A stretch of DNA of 64,000 nucleotides from Sphingomonas taxi (GCA_003243195.1 QFQI01000003.1:1-64000); one strand, 5' to 3'. Counted from the stretch's first letter, positions 43,115 through 53,342 are shown. The notes: generated from the sequence alone by a model not told the origin. A program made the numbers and translations.

Positions 43115-44873
43115 GGATACTCCGGTGCCGCCCGACGGGGGCGGCCAACGCCGTGTATATGGTGCGTTGGCGCGTGGCATCAATCTCATGCTTGCACTGG
43201 CCGTCCCGACTGCGGCCGCCGCCGCGCAACTGCCCGGCAAGGGCGAGCCGCCGATCAGCGCGCAGACGCAGGTGTCAGGGGGCGTGCGGCCGGCGGGCCA
43301 GAGCGATCTGGCGCTGCGCTCCGTCGACCTGTCCTTCGCGCCCGATCCGGCGACCCGGCGCCTGAGCGCGCGCGCCACGCTGCTGATCGAGGCGAAGCGG
43401 CCGGTCGCGCAACTCACGCTCGACCTCGATTCCAACTACACGATCCGCTCCGTCACGCTGGACGGTCGCAAGACCATGGTCGACCGGCCGGACGGGCGGA
43501 TCGTGCTGCATCGCGCGCTCGTCGCCGGGCAGCGCGCCACCGTCAGCCTCTCCTATGACGGCACGCCGCATGTCGCGCTGAACCCGCCATGGGACGACGG
43601 GATGGTGTGGTCGCAAACGCCGGACGGGCACCCGTGGATCGCCTCCACCACCGAAGGCTATGGCTGCGACCTGCTGTGGCCGTGCCTCGACTTTCCGACC
43701 GGCGAACCCGATGCGGCGACGCTGCATATCACCGCGCCTAAGGGATTGCAGGCGCCATCGAACGGGCGGCTGCTCGGCGTCGACACGCTGCCGGACGGCC
43801 GCACCGTCTGGCACTGGCGCGCCCGCCAGCCCAATACCTATGCCATCGCGATCACCATCGGCCCTTATGAGGTGATCGAGGGCAGCTACAAAAGCCGCTT
43901 CGGCAACACGATCCCGCTGCGCTACTGGCACCTGCGCGGCGAGGGCGTGAAGGCGCGGGCGCTGTTCGACGAATTCGCGCCGACGCTGGACTTCTTCGAA
44001 AGCGTGATCGGTCCCTATCCGTTCGGCGACGAGAAGGTCGGCGTGGTGGAGACGCCGCACAAGGGCATGGAGCATCAGACGATCAACGCCTATGGCAACG
44101 GCTATGCCAAGGCGCCTGAGGGGTTCGACTGGCTGTTCCACCACGAATTCGGCCACGAATGGTTCGCCAACCAGCTTACGGCAGCGAACTGGGACGATTA
44201 CTGGCTGCACGAGGGGTTCGGCAGCTACATGCAGCCGCTCTACGGCCAGTGGCGCGAAGGCGAGGCGCGCTACGCCGTGATGATGGAGGCGCAGCGCAAC
44301 CAGATCACCAATCGCGCGGCGGTGGTGCGCGACCGGGTGGCGACCGAGGAGGAGGTGTACGAACCCGCCAAGGGCGGCGCTGGCACCGACATCTATTACA
44401 AGGGATCGTGGACGCTCCACACCTTGCGGTGGCTGATCGGCGACCGGGCGTTCTTCGCGGCGGTGCGACGGCTGGTGTACGGGCGCGCCGATCCACGGCC
44501 GGGGAACTTCGCGCCGCGCTACGATTCGACGCGCGGGTTCGAGGCGCTGGTGCGCGAGGAGAGCGGGCGCGATCTCGGCTGGTTCTTCGACACCTATCTG
44601 CGCGCCCCTGCGTTGCCCGAACTGGTGACGACACGCGACGGCGACATGCTGCGGCTGCGCTGGAAGACGGAAGGCGACCGCGCCTTTCCGATGCCGGTGG
44701 AGGTGCGGGTCGGCGACACGGTGCGGCGCGTCGAGGTGCCCGCCGAGGGCGCGGCGATCGTGGTGCCGGACGGTGCGCACGTCACCATCGACCCGGCGGC
44801 GCGGATCCTGCGCCGCTCGGTGGCGGTGGAGGAGTATCAGGCATGGAAGGCAGCACAGGCGACAGCGAAGTGA
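43113..44873 (+). CDS. M1-family zinc metallopeptidase, exported
   Basis: Predicted periplasmic aminopeptidase of up to 586 residues. The zinc site HEFGHEWFANQ is intact (H344, E345, H348 when numbered from 43113) and the third ligand Glu lies in WLHEGFGSYM. The exopeptidase motif is the variant KGMEHQT rather than GAMEN. The start is uncertain: the ATG at 43113 has GGGGAAAG eight bases upstream but overlaps the lon start codon. TTG 43167 or ATG 43188 would begin nearer the hydrophobic signal MLALAVPTAAAAAQ. It diverges from lon. Confidence 0.85.
   Translation: MDTPVPPDGGGQRRVYGALARGINLMLALAVPTAAAAAQLPGKGEPPISAQTQVSGGVRPAGQSDLALRSVDLSFAPDPATRRLSARATLLIEAKRPVAQLTLDLDSNYTIRSVTLDGRKTMVDRPDGRIVLHRALVAGQRATVSLSYDGTPHVALNPPWDDGMVWSQTPDGHPWIASTTEGYGCDLLWPCLDFPTGEPDAATLHITAPKGLQAPSNGRLLGVDTLPDGRTVWHWRARQPNTYAIAITIGPYEVIEGSYKSRFGNTIPLRYWHLRGEGVKARALFDEFAPTLDFFESVIGPYPFGDEKVGVVETPHKGMEHQTINAYGNGYAKAPEGFDWLFHHEFGHEWFANQLTAANWDDYWLHEGFGSYMQPLYGQWREGEARYAVMMEAQRNQITNRAAVVRDRVATEEEVYEPAKGGAGTDIYYKGSWTLHTLRWLIGDRAFFAAVRRLVYGRADPRPGNFAPRYDSTRGFEALVREESGRDLGWFFDTYLRAPALPELVTTRDGDMLRLRWKTEGDRAFPMPVEVRVGDTVRRVEVPAEGAAIVVPDGAHVTIDPAARILRRSVAVEEYQAWKAAQATAK
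43156..43184 (-). promoter_or_regulatory. Candidate heat-shock (RpoH) promoter of lon
   Basis: On the minus strand ATTGAT (43184-43179), a 16-base spacer and CCATATA (43162-43156) resemble the sigma-32 consensus CTTGAA-N13/17-CCCATNT. Transcription would start about 33 bases before the lon ATG. It lies within the 5' coding region of the divergent M1 peptidase if that gene starts at 43113. Confidence 0.5.
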
Positions 44874-45115
44874 GCGTTCCCGTCGGCGCGCGGATCGTCG
44901 AGATGGCGGCGATCTTCATGGTCGGCGACGGATTGATCGGGCTCACGCAGCCGCGCCGCCATGTCGCCTTGTGGCAGGAGCGCGCGCTGGGCGCCGAACG
45001 TGCCGTGCGGCCGTTCGTCGGGCGGCCAGGCCGGCGGCGGCTCTACGCCTTGCTGCAGATCGCCGCCGGGCTGGCGCTCGCGGCACGCCAGCGGGCTACG
45101 GCACCACCGTCGTGA
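44843..45115 (+). CDS. Small membrane protein, sphingomonad-type, unknown function
   Basis: A 90-residue protein with one or two hydrophobic segments (IVEMAAIFMVGDGLIGL and YALLQIAAGLALAA) and a basic, Arg-rich middle part. No known domain is recognised. The ATG has GGAGGAG nine bases upstream, a strong ribosome site placed inside the M1 peptidase gene, so the gene overlaps the peptidase by 31 bases and is probably translated from the same mRNA. It converges on the antiporter gene with a 20-base overlap. Confidence 0.65.
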   Translation: MEGSTGDSEVSVPVGARIVEMAAIFMVGDGLIGLTQPRRHVALWQERALGAERAVRPFVGRPGRRRLYALLQIAAGLALAARQRATAPPS

Positions 45116-46223
45116 ACAGATAGACCGCGAAGATCACCAGATGCACCGCGCCCTGCAACACGGTGGTGCGCCCGGTGCCCAGCGAAATCGTGGCGATGAA
45201 CAGCGACAGCGCCAGCAGAATGATCTTCATCGCGCTCAGTCCCAGCGCGAGCGGCAGATCGAGCACCAGGCTGACGATCGCCACCGCCGGGATGGTAAGC
45301 CCGATCGTCGCCAGCGCCGAGCCGAGCGCCAGGTTGAGGCTGGTCTGGATGCGGTTGCGCGTGGCGGCGCGGTAGGCGGCGAGGCTCTCCGGCGCCAGCA
45401 CCAGCGCGGCGATCACCACGCCGACCACCGCCAGCGGCAACCCCGCCCCCAGCACCGCTTCCTCCACGGTCTGCGACAGCGCCTTGGCGAGCAGCACCAC
45501 CGCGACCAGTGCGATCAGCAGCGTGACGAACGCCGCCAGCGTGGTGGCGCGCGACGGGATCGCGGCATGGCCGTCGCCGTCGCCCTCTTCCGGCAGGAAA
45601 TACTCGCGATGACGCAGCGTCTGCACCATCACGAACATGCCGTAGAGGAACAGGCTGACCAGCGCGACCAGCACCAGTTGCGAGGTCGCGTAATAAGGGC
45701 CGGGCGTGGTGGAGGTGTAATTGGGCAGCACCAGCGTCAGCACCGCCAGCGCCGCCAGCGTGCACAAGGCCGCGCTGACCCCGCGCAGCGTGAAGCGCTG
45801 CTCGCCATGCTGCAACCCGCCGACCAGCAGGCACAGCCCGATGATCCCGTTGAGGATGATCATGATCGCCGCGAACACCGTGTCGCGCGCCAGCGCCGAG
45901 GCGTCGCCGGCGTCGGACAGCATCAGCGAGACGATCAGCGATACCTCGATCACCGTCACCGCGATCGCCAGCACCAACGTGCCGAACGGTTCGCCGACGC
46001 GGTGCGCGACCACCTCCGCATGATGGACCGCGGCGAGCACGCAACCGATCAGCACCAGCGTTGCGCCGATCGTGCCGGCGGCGCCATATCCGTACAGCGA
46101 GAACAGCACGGTCACCACGCCCGCGGCGGGCAGCACGAGCGTCCATGGCGGAAGATCGAGCCGGTGGAGCAGCGTGCGGCGTACCTCGGGTGGCGGAATG
46201 GCGGCGTCGGTGTCGTTGGTCAT
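45096..46223 (-). CDS. Ca2+/H+ or Na+/H+ antiporter (ChaA/CaCA type)
   Basis: A 375-residue inner-membrane antiporter with about ten helices. The first alpha-repeat GEPFGTLVLAIAVTVIEVSLI closely resembles ChaA; the second repeat is APESLAAYRAATRNRIQTS with the conserved acidic residue. ChaA exports Na+, K+ or Ca2+ against protons at alkaline pH; the ion here is not decidable. The start MTNDTDAAIPP at 46223 is preferred to a longer low-complexity frame. Confidence 0.88.
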   Translation of the reverse strand: MTNDTDAAIPPPEVRRTLLHRLDLPPWTLVLPAAGVVTVLFSLYGYGAAGTIGATLVLIGCVLAAVHHAEVVAHRVGEPFGTLVLAIAVTVIEVSLIVSLMLSDAGDASALARDTVFAAIMIILNGIIGLCLLVGGLQHGEQRFTLRGVSAALCTLAALAVLTLVLPNYTSTTPGPYYATSQLVLVALVSLFLYGMFVMVQTLRHREYFLPEEGDGDGHAAIPSRATTLAAFVTLLIALVAVVLLAKALSQTVEEAVLGAGLPLAVVGVVIAALVLAPESLAAYRAATRNRIQTSLNLALGSALATIGLTIPAVAIVSLVLDLPLALGLSAMKIILLALSLFIATISLGTGRTTVLQGAVHLVIFAVYLFTTVVP

Positions 46224-46562
46224 GCGGTCAGTCGGGCTCCCTTTTCCGACCAATGCATGAGGCGCGGGAGTGATCCACCCGCGTAACGATAGCAGCGTAT
46301 CGCGCGGCCACGGCGCGGGCTGTCCCCTCACCCGCTGTCCATCATCCCGAAGCGGGTGACGACGGGCAGCGCGCGGGCGGGATCGACGTCGCCCGGACGT
46401 GGGTCGCGGTCCGGTGAGCGGGTCTGACGAAAGCCCGTATCGCAAGATCCACTTCCGAGGCTCCACCCACCTGACACCCCAGACGGCACGTCGAGGCGTA
46501 TGGATCGGGTGAGTGGCCGACTGGGCCGGGATACCGATCCGGCCCAGTCGCCTGACGGTCGC
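46224..46562. other. 339-base intergenic region with no gene
   Basis: Between the antiporter start and the clpX stop. No reading frame with a ribosome site or family resemblance was found. It must hold the antiporter promoter; the only structure seen is the clpX hairpin at 46518-46550. Confidence 0.5.
46518..46550 (-). terminator. Perfect hairpin downstream of clpX
   Basis: A 12-base perfect stem (46518-46529 with 46539-46550) and 9-base loop start 13 bases after the clpX stop. There is no T-run on the minus strand, so it may act as a 3' mRNA stabiliser or a Rho-assisted stop. Confidence 0.6.
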
Positions 46563-47828
<1,266 letters not shown>

Positions 47829-47922
47829 TCAACCAGTTCCTTCCCGCGACCATCGCGGTTGAGTGGGCCGCGCACCGTAGCGCGGCCCGGATGTTCCCGG
47901 CAATGCCGGAAACCTGTTAACA

Positions 47923-48612
47923 TCACGCCGCCGCCGCGGTCTCGTCGGCCGGCTGGGGCCGCTTGTCGAACACCTCGTCGATCAGGCCGAACTCCTTGGC
48001 CTCGTCCGAAGAGAGGAACTTGTCGCGATCCATCGCGCGCTCGATCACCTCGATCGGCTGGCCGGTGTATTTGGCGTACAGCTCGTTCATCCGGTGCCGG
48101 ATACGCAGGATTTCCTTGGCCTGGATCTCGATGTCGCTGGCCATGCCCTGCGCGCCGCCCGACGGCTGGTGGATCATGATCCGCGCGTTGGTGAGCGCGA
48201 CGCGCATCCCCGGCTCGCCGGCGGCGAGCAGGAAGCTGCCCATCGACGCCGCCTGACCGATGCACACCGTGCCGACGCGCGGACGGATATATTGCATCGT
48301 GTCGTGGATCGCCATGCCCGCCGTGACGACCCCGCCCGGCGAGTTGATGTACATGTAGATGTCCTTTTTCGGATTTTCCGATTCCAGGAACAGCAACTGC
48401 GCGGTGATGAGGCTGGCCATGCCATCCTCCACCCCGCCGGTGACGAACACGATCCGTTCGCGCAGCAGCCGCGAAAAGATGTCGAAGGAACGCTCGCCGC
48501 GGTTCGACTGCTCGATCACGATCGGCACCAGACCCGCGTGGGTCTGCTGAAGCCCGAGCCCGGCGCTGGCCAGCTTGCCCGCGAAATCGCCGGTGTCGAA
48601 CGGATTGTGCAT
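47923..48612 (-). CDS. clpP: ATP-dependent Clp protease proteolytic subunit
   Basis: Serine peptidase of 229 residues forming the tetradecameric chamber. The catalytic residues are S123 in GQAASMG, H148 in MIHQPSGG and Asp in the DRDKFLSS region near residue 197. The N-terminus is about 20 residues longer than mature E. coli ClpP, consistent with a cleaved propeptide. A sigma-32-like promoter is found 36-66 bases upstream. Confidence 0.97.
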   Translation of the reverse strand: MHNPFDTGDFAGKLASAGLGLQQTHAGLVPIVIEQSNRGERSFDIFSRLLRERIVFVTGGVEDGMASLITAQLLFLESENPKKDIYMYINSPGGVVTAGMAIHDTMQYIRPRVGTVCIGQAASMGSFLLAAGEPGMRVALTNARIMIHQPSGGAQGMASDIEIQAKEILRIRHRMNELYAKYTGQPIEVIERAMDRDKFLSSDEAKEFGLIDEVFDKRPQPADETAAAA

Positions 48613-48648
48613 GGAAAACTCTCTTATGCCCTGTGGGGAAGATCGCCA

Positions 48649-48677
48649 ACATCGGCGCTCCCGCGAGCCTGTTCAAG
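48649..48677 (-). promoter_or_regulatory. Heat-shock (RpoH) promoter candidate of clpP
   Basis: On the minus strand CTTGAA (48677-48672) is an exact sigma-32 -35 box, followed by 16 bases and CCGATGT (48655-48649), close to CCCATNT. Transcription would start about 30 bases before the clpP ATG. The spacing is identical to that of the lon candidate. Confidence 0.6.
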
Positions 48678-48777
48678 CCCCTTCGCGGCGCGGCGCCCGC
48701 GACTCGCGGAAGTTGACAAAGATCACACTACGTCGCCGCTCCGCTCCCCGCCCCGCGAGGGAAACGGCGCCGCCCGG

Positions 48778-49776
48778 TCAGGGTCGGGCGACCGTCCCCG
48801 CCGCAGCCATCCTATCGCACCGTGTCGCATGTAGGACAGCCGCGCCCGGCGCGGCATGCGCGAGATAGGCGAGCCGCCGCATCTCGCGCCGGCCGCGCAC
48901 CACCGTGTCGAGGATCAGGCCCGTGAACGCGTTCAGCGCCGCCAGGATCATCAGGCCGGTGGCGAGGATCGCGGTCGGCAGCCGTGGCACCAGCCCGGTA
49001 TGCGCGTAGGTGATCGCGAGCGGCACCGCCAGCACCACCGCCAGCAGCGCCAGCACGAGGCCGATGCCGCCGAAGAACCACAAGGGGCGCTCGATGCGGT
49101 AGAGCGTGGCGATGGTGCGCAGGATCCGCCACCCGTCGCGATAGGTGGACAGTTTCGATTCGGAGCCTTCGGGTCGCGCGAAATACGGCGTCTCGATCTC
49201 GGCAACCGGCATCTTGAGCTCCAGCGCGTGGACGCTGATCTCCGTCTCGATCTCGAAGCCGACCGACAGCACCGGGAAGCTCTTCACGAAACGCCGCGAG
49301 AAGACACGATAGCCCGACAGGATGTCGGTGAAGCTGCGCCCGAACAGCCGCGTCAGCATCCCGGTGAGCAGCGCGTTGCCGAGCCGGTGCCCGCGCCGAT
49401 AGGCCGCGGCCGCCTCGCCGATGCGACAACCAACCACCATGTCGAGTTGCTCGTCCAGCACGCGCGCCACCAGCGCCGGCGCGGAGGCCGCGTCATAGGT
49501 CGCGTCGCCGTCCGCCATGACATAGACGTCGGCATCGACGTCCGCGAACATCCGCCGCACCACCGCGCCCTTGCCCTGGATCCGCTCGGTGCGCACGATC
49601 GCGCCGGCCGCGCGCGCCGCCGCGACCGTGCCGTCGCGGCTGTTGTTGTCATAAACGTAGATCGCCGCCCCCGGCAGCGCGGCACGGAAGCCCGCCACGG
49701 TCTGCGCGATCGCGGCTTCCTCGTTATAGCATGGCAGGAGGACGGCGATCGTCGGCCGTGTTTCGATATGGTCCAT
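48778..49776 (-). CDS. GT2 polyprenyl-phosphate sugar synthase-like glycosyltransferase
   Basis: A 332-residue family 2 glycosyltransferase resembling dolichol/polyprenyl-phosphate mannose or glucose synthases. The nucleotide-binding start is AVLLPCYNEEAAI with YDNNSRDGT, the metal motif is MADGDATYD, and DILSGYRVFSRRFVKSFP is the acceptor-loop signature. Two C-terminal membrane helices follow (about 225-245 and 260-285). The ATG follows GGTGAG. It diverges from the 507-residue membrane protein gene, a possible acceptor enzyme. Confidence 0.87.
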   Translation of the reverse strand: MDHIETRPTIAVLLPCYNEEAAIAQTVAGFRAALPGAAIYVYDNNSRDGTVAAARAAGAIVRTERIQGKGAVVRRMFADVDADVYVMADGDATYDAASAPALVARVLDEQLDMVVGCRIGEAAAAYRRGHRLGNALLTGMLTRLFGRSFTDILSGYRVFSRRFVKSFPVLSVGFEIETEISVHALELKMPVAEIETPYFARPEGSESKLSTYRDGWRILRTIATLYRIERPLWFFGGIGLVLALLAVVLAVPLAITYAHTGLVPRLPTAILATGLMILAALNAFTGLILDTVVRGRREMRRLAYLAHAAPGAAVLHATRCDRMAAAGTVARP

Positions 49777-49857
49777 GATCTCACCCCCCGTGCCGACGCG
49801 GCTTCTCGCGCCCGGCCCAATATCTGCTAAAGGTGTACAAATCGAGGGAGCGTCACT

Positions 49858-51381
49858 TTGCGGCACAATCGGTCGGAGCCGACCATCACACGGCTGATGC
49901 CGCGGCAATTCCTGCTGCTGCTGCTGGCGCCGTTGCTGCTGTGGCCGGCGATCGTCAACGGCGGCGCGTTCTTCTTCCCCGATACGCCCACCTATGTCCG
50001 CGGGATGGATGCGCTGGCGGTGCGCGTGCTGGGGCGCGCCAGCGACTGGACGACGCGGCGCACCATCCATGTCGCGCGCCCGGCCGTTGACGGACGCGTG
50101 CCCGCGACCGTGAAGGCGCTGCCCGGCGACCGCGAGGATGCGCCGGTCCTCACCGGGCGCTCGCCCTTCTACGGCGCGCTCGCCTATCTGGGGGTGCTGT
50201 TCGGCAGCTTCTGGTGGGTGATCGCGTTGCAGGCGCTGGCGGTCATCGCGGTGCTGATCGGCGTCATGCGTCACGCGGTCGATCCGGCGCGACGGCGCGC
50301 GTTCGGGCTGGCCGTGCTCGCGGCGGTGGCGGTCGCGACGCTGACGCCCCTGCCCTATTTCACCGCGCTGCTGATGCCCGACATCTTCGCCGGGCTGGCG
50401 ATCGTCGCGGCCGCGGCGTTGCTGGCGGGCTGGCGGCGCGAGACCCGGCCAGGGCGGATCGGCTGGATCGCGGTCGCGGGATATGGCGCATTGTCGCACA
50501 GCGCGACGACGCTGATCCTGTCGGGCATGATCGGCGTGGCGGCGCTGCTGTGGGCGCTGCGGCGGCGCATCGCGCCGGCCGCGATCGGCGCGGTGGCGGT
50601 CGCGGCGCTGCTCGGCATCGCCGGCGACGCCGCCTTCGCGGTCGCGGTCCGGCACATGACCGGCCATCCGCCGATCCGCCCGCCGTTCGTCACCGCGCGG
50701 CTAACCGCCGATGGCGTCGGCACCGACTATCTGCGCGCGCATTGCGGCGTCGAACACTGGCGCCTGTGCCGGTATCGCGACCGCCTGCCGCTGCACAGCG
50801 ACAGCTTCCTGTGGAGCGCCGATCCGCGCAACGGCGTCTTCTCGACGATCCCTCCGGCCGATGCGCGTGCGCTGTCCGCCGAGCAGGGACGCTTCATGCT
50901 GGCGGTGCTGCGCGAGCGGCCGCTGGAGGCGCTGCGTTCGTCCAGCGCGGCGATCCTCGCGCAACTGACACGAACCGGGCTGGAGGAATTCCACTATGCG
51001 CCGGAGGAGTTCCCGGGCTTCGCGGCCAAGATGCCCGACGCGCTGGTGACGGACGTGCGGCGCACGGGCGCGTATCGCGGGGCGATCCCGGTCGCGCTGG
51101 TGGTGGCGCTGACCTGGCCGTTCGTGGTGGCGGGGCTGCTGCTGATCGGCTGGGCATGGCGGCAACCGGCGTTGCGGCACCAGGCCACGCTGGGCCTGTG
51201 GATGGCGTTCGCATGGGTCGTCAACAACGCCGTGTGCGGCGCCTTGTCGACGCCGCACGACCGCTACAACATGCGGGTGATCTGGATGCTGCCGCTCGCG
51301 GCGGCGATCATCGTCGCGGCGGCGGTGGCGCAGCGCCGGCGGGTCGCGGCGCGCGTGCGGACGCTGGCGGTCACCGGCTGA
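49858..51381 (+). CDS. Polytopic membrane protein, possible GT-C glycosyltransferase
   Basis: A 507-residue integral membrane protein with about ten helices and no clear family match by eye. The first loop carries FFFPDTPTYVRGMDALA; an acidic residue in the first periplasmic loop followed by Tyr is typical of GT-C enzymes that use polyprenyl-phosphate sugars. The TTG start at 49858 has GAGGGAG seven bases upstream; an ATG at 49897 is the alternative. Pairing with the divergent GT2 supports a lipid-linked sugar pathway (inference). Confidence 0.6.
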   Translation: MRHNRSEPTITRLMPRQFLLLLLAPLLLWPAIVNGGAFFFPDTPTYVRGMDALAVRVLGRASDWTTRRTIHVARPAVDGRVPATVKALPGDREDAPVLTGRSPFYGALAYLGVLFGSFWWVIALQALAVIAVLIGVMRHAVDPARRRAFGLAVLAAVAVATLTPLPYFTALLMPDIFAGLAIVAAAALLAGWRRETRPGRIGWIAVAGYGALSHSATTLILSGMIGVAALLWALRRRIAPAAIGAVAVAALLGIAGDAAFAVAVRHMTGHPPIRPPFVTARLTADGVGTDYLRAHCGVEHWRLCRYRDRLPLHSDSFLWSADPRNGVFSTIPPADARALSAEQGRFMLAVLRERPLEALRSSSAAILAQLTRTGLEEFHYAPEEFPGFAAKMPDALVTDVRRTGAYRGAIPVALVVALTWPFVVAGLLLIGWAWRQPALRHQATLGLWMAFAWVVNNAVCGALSTPHDRYNMRVIWMLPLAAAIIVAAAVAQRRRVAARVRTLAVTG

Positions 51382-51465
51382 ACCACGCGCCGTCGCGGCG
51401 CGATCGCGGCAGGCGAAGGTCCGGACATCGCCCTCGCCCGCCGGCGACCACGCGCCCGGCCGGGA

Positions 51466-51491
51466 CGGGAGCCCGCACCGGCAGGCTCCCG
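51466..51491. terminator. Hairpin between the convergent membrane-protein and tig genes
   Basis: An 8-base perfect stem (51466-51473 with 51484-51491) and 10-base loop in the 120-base gap between two converging stops. No T-run follows on either strand. It can serve both transcripts. Confidence 0.45.
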
Positions 51492-51501
51492 CATGGGAGG
51501 A

Positions 51502-53199
51502 TCAGGCCGCGGGCTTCTTGGCGCGCGGCTTCTTGGCGGGGGCGGCGTCGGCGGCCTGCGTACCCTCCGCCGTCTCGGCCGCTTCCGGCGAGGATTCGAG
51601 AACCGTGGTCTCCGCCTCGACCGGCGCCGCGGCCTTCTTCGCGCGCGGCTTCCGGGCCGGCGCGGGCGCGGGCTCGCCCTCGGCCTCGGTCACCGCGCCG
51701 GCGTCATCGCTCTTGGCGACGGGCTTCTTCGCGGCGGCCTTCTTCGCCGGCTTGGCCTCGTCGCCCGACGCCTCGCCCGCGTCGTCGCCGGCCTTGGCGG
51801 CCTTCCTGGCGCGCGTCTGCTTGGGCTTGTGGTTGTCGTGATCGTGATGGTGCGTGCCGGTCGCGAAGCCATCCTCGCTCTCGATCGCCGCCTCCAGCTC
51901 CTCGCGCGTCGTCTCGCGATCGGTGATCTCGGCCTTCTCGAACAGGAAGTCGACCACCTTGTCCTCGTACAGCGGCGCGCGGAGCTGGGCCGCGGCCATC
52001 GGATCCTGCTGCACATACTGGATGAAGCGCTGGCGATCCTCCGGCCCATATTGCTGGGCGGCCTGCATCAGCAAGCGCTGCATCTCCTGCTGGCTCACCT
52101 CGACGCCGTTCGCCTGGCCGATCTCGCTCAGCAACAGGCCCAGCCGCACGCGGCGCTCGGCGATCTTGCGGTAATCGTCGCGCTCGGCCTCCATCTCGGC
52201 CAGCGCGGCCTGCGGGTCCGGCTCGTGCGTCGCCTCGTGCTGCAACTGCTGCCAGATCTGGTTGAACTCGGCCTCCACCATCGACGGCGGCACCTCGAAG
52301 TCATGCCCCTCGGCGAGCTGATCGAGCAGCTTGCGCTTCATGTGGGTGCGGGTGAGGCCGTTATGCTCCTGCTCGACCTGGCCCTTGATGAGCCCCTTGA
52401 GCTGGTTGAGGCTCTCCAGCCCCAGATTGGTGGCGAGCGTATCGTCGATCACGCTCTCGCCGGCGGTCTGCACCGACTTGATGGTCAGGTCGAAGGTCGC
52501 GTCCTGGCCGGCCAGCTCCTTGGCGCCGTAATCGGCGGGGAAGCTCACCTTGATCTGGCGCTCCTCGCCGGCCTTCGCGCCGATGACCTGCTCCTCGAAG
52601 CCGGGGATCAGGCGGCCCGCGCCGATCTCCACCGCCATGTCCGTGCCGGTGCCGCCATCGAAGGCCACGCCGTCCAGCGTCTTGCCGACGAAGTCCATCG
52701 TCACCTGGTCGCCGGTCTCGGCGGCCTTGTCGCCGGCATCCTCCCAGCGCTTGGCGCCGTCGGCGAACCGCTGCAACTGCGCGTCGACCACCGAATCGTC
52801 GACCGGCACGGTCAGCCGCTCCAGCTTCAGCCCGTCGATCGCGGGCGCGGGCACCTGCGGCAGCACCTCCAGCTCGACCTTCAGCTCGGCATCCTTGCCG
52901 GACTCATAGCCGTCGACCAGCTCCACCGACGGCTGCATCGCCGGGCGCAACTGCTTCTCGGCGATCAGCGACTGGATGCCTTCCTGGATCGCGTTCTGCA
53001 GCGCGTCCTGCTCGATCGCCGGGCCGTGCATCTTGCGCACCAGGTTGGTCGGCACCTTGCCGGGGCGGAAGCCCGGCATCTTGATCTGCGGCGCGACGCG
53101 CTTCAGCTCGGTATCGACGCGCTTGGCGATCTCGCCGGCGGGGATGGTCAGGGTGTAGGCGCGCTTCAGGCCCGCGTTCAACGTCTCGACAGTCTGCAT
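51502..53199 (-). CDS. tig: Trigger factor with long Lys/Ala/Pro-rich tail
   Basis: Ribosome-bound chaperone of 565 residues. The N-terminal ribosome-binding domain has MPGFRPGKVPTNLV (the FRxGKxP-type signature); a PPIase domain (about 160-245, DQVTMDFVGKTLDG) and the C-terminal helical arms follow. From about residue 445 an extension of about 120 residues repeats KKPRAKK, KKAAAPVE-type segments with intervening acidic runs, like a histone H1 tail; E. coli trigger factor lacks it. tRNA-Leu(UAG) lies 58 bases upstream. Confidence 0.95.
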   Translation of the reverse strand: MQTVETLNAGLKRAYTLTIPAGEIAKRVDTELKRVAPQIKMPGFRPGKVPTNLVRKMHGPAIEQDALQNAIQEGIQSLIAEKQLRPAMQPSVELVDGYESGKDAELKVELEVLPQVPAPAIDGLKLERLTVPVDDSVVDAQLQRFADGAKRWEDAGDKAAETGDQVTMDFVGKTLDGVAFDGGTGTDMAVEIGAGRLIPGFEEQVIGAKAGEERQIKVSFPADYGAKELAGQDATFDLTIKSVQTAGESVIDDTLATNLGLESLNQLKGLIKGQVEQEHNGLTRTHMKRKLLDQLAEGHDFEVPPSMVEAEFNQIWQQLQHEATHEPDPQAALAEMEAERDDYRKIAERRVRLGLLLSEIGQANGVEVSQQEMQRLLMQAAQQYGPEDRQRFIQYVQQDPMAAAQLRAPLYEDKVVDFLFEKAEITDRETTREELEAAIESEDGFATGTHHHDHDNHKPKQTRARKAAKAGDDAGEASGDEAKPAKKAAAKKPVAKSDDAGAVTEAEGEPAPAPARKPRAKKAAAPVEAETTVLESSPEAAETAEGTQAADAAPAKKPRAKKPAA

Positions 53200-53257
53200 T
53201 GGCCGCTTTCGTCAGATGAATTTCGTGAGTGGTGGCCAACCCCGCTGGCGCGGGGAC

Positions 53258-53342
53258 TGGTGCGGGCGAAGGGAATCGAACCCCCACATCTTGCGATACC
53301 AGAACCTAAATCTGGCGCGTCTACCAGTTCCGCCACGCCCGC
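53258..53342 (-). tRNA. tRNA-Leu (UAG)
   Basis: An 85-base class II tRNA: acceptor GCGGGCG with CGCCCGC, anticodon loop TTTAGGT giving anticodon TAG, long variable arm, TTCGATTC T-loop, encoded CCA. A small 6-base hairpin (53240-53245 with 53250-53255) follows it before tig. Confidence 0.96.

Noticed and set aside
43115..43435. Extending lon by 107 codons upstream
   Set aside because: The extension overlaps the divergent peptidase gene and lacks homology; the ATG at 43114 has GGAG and begins the LON domain.
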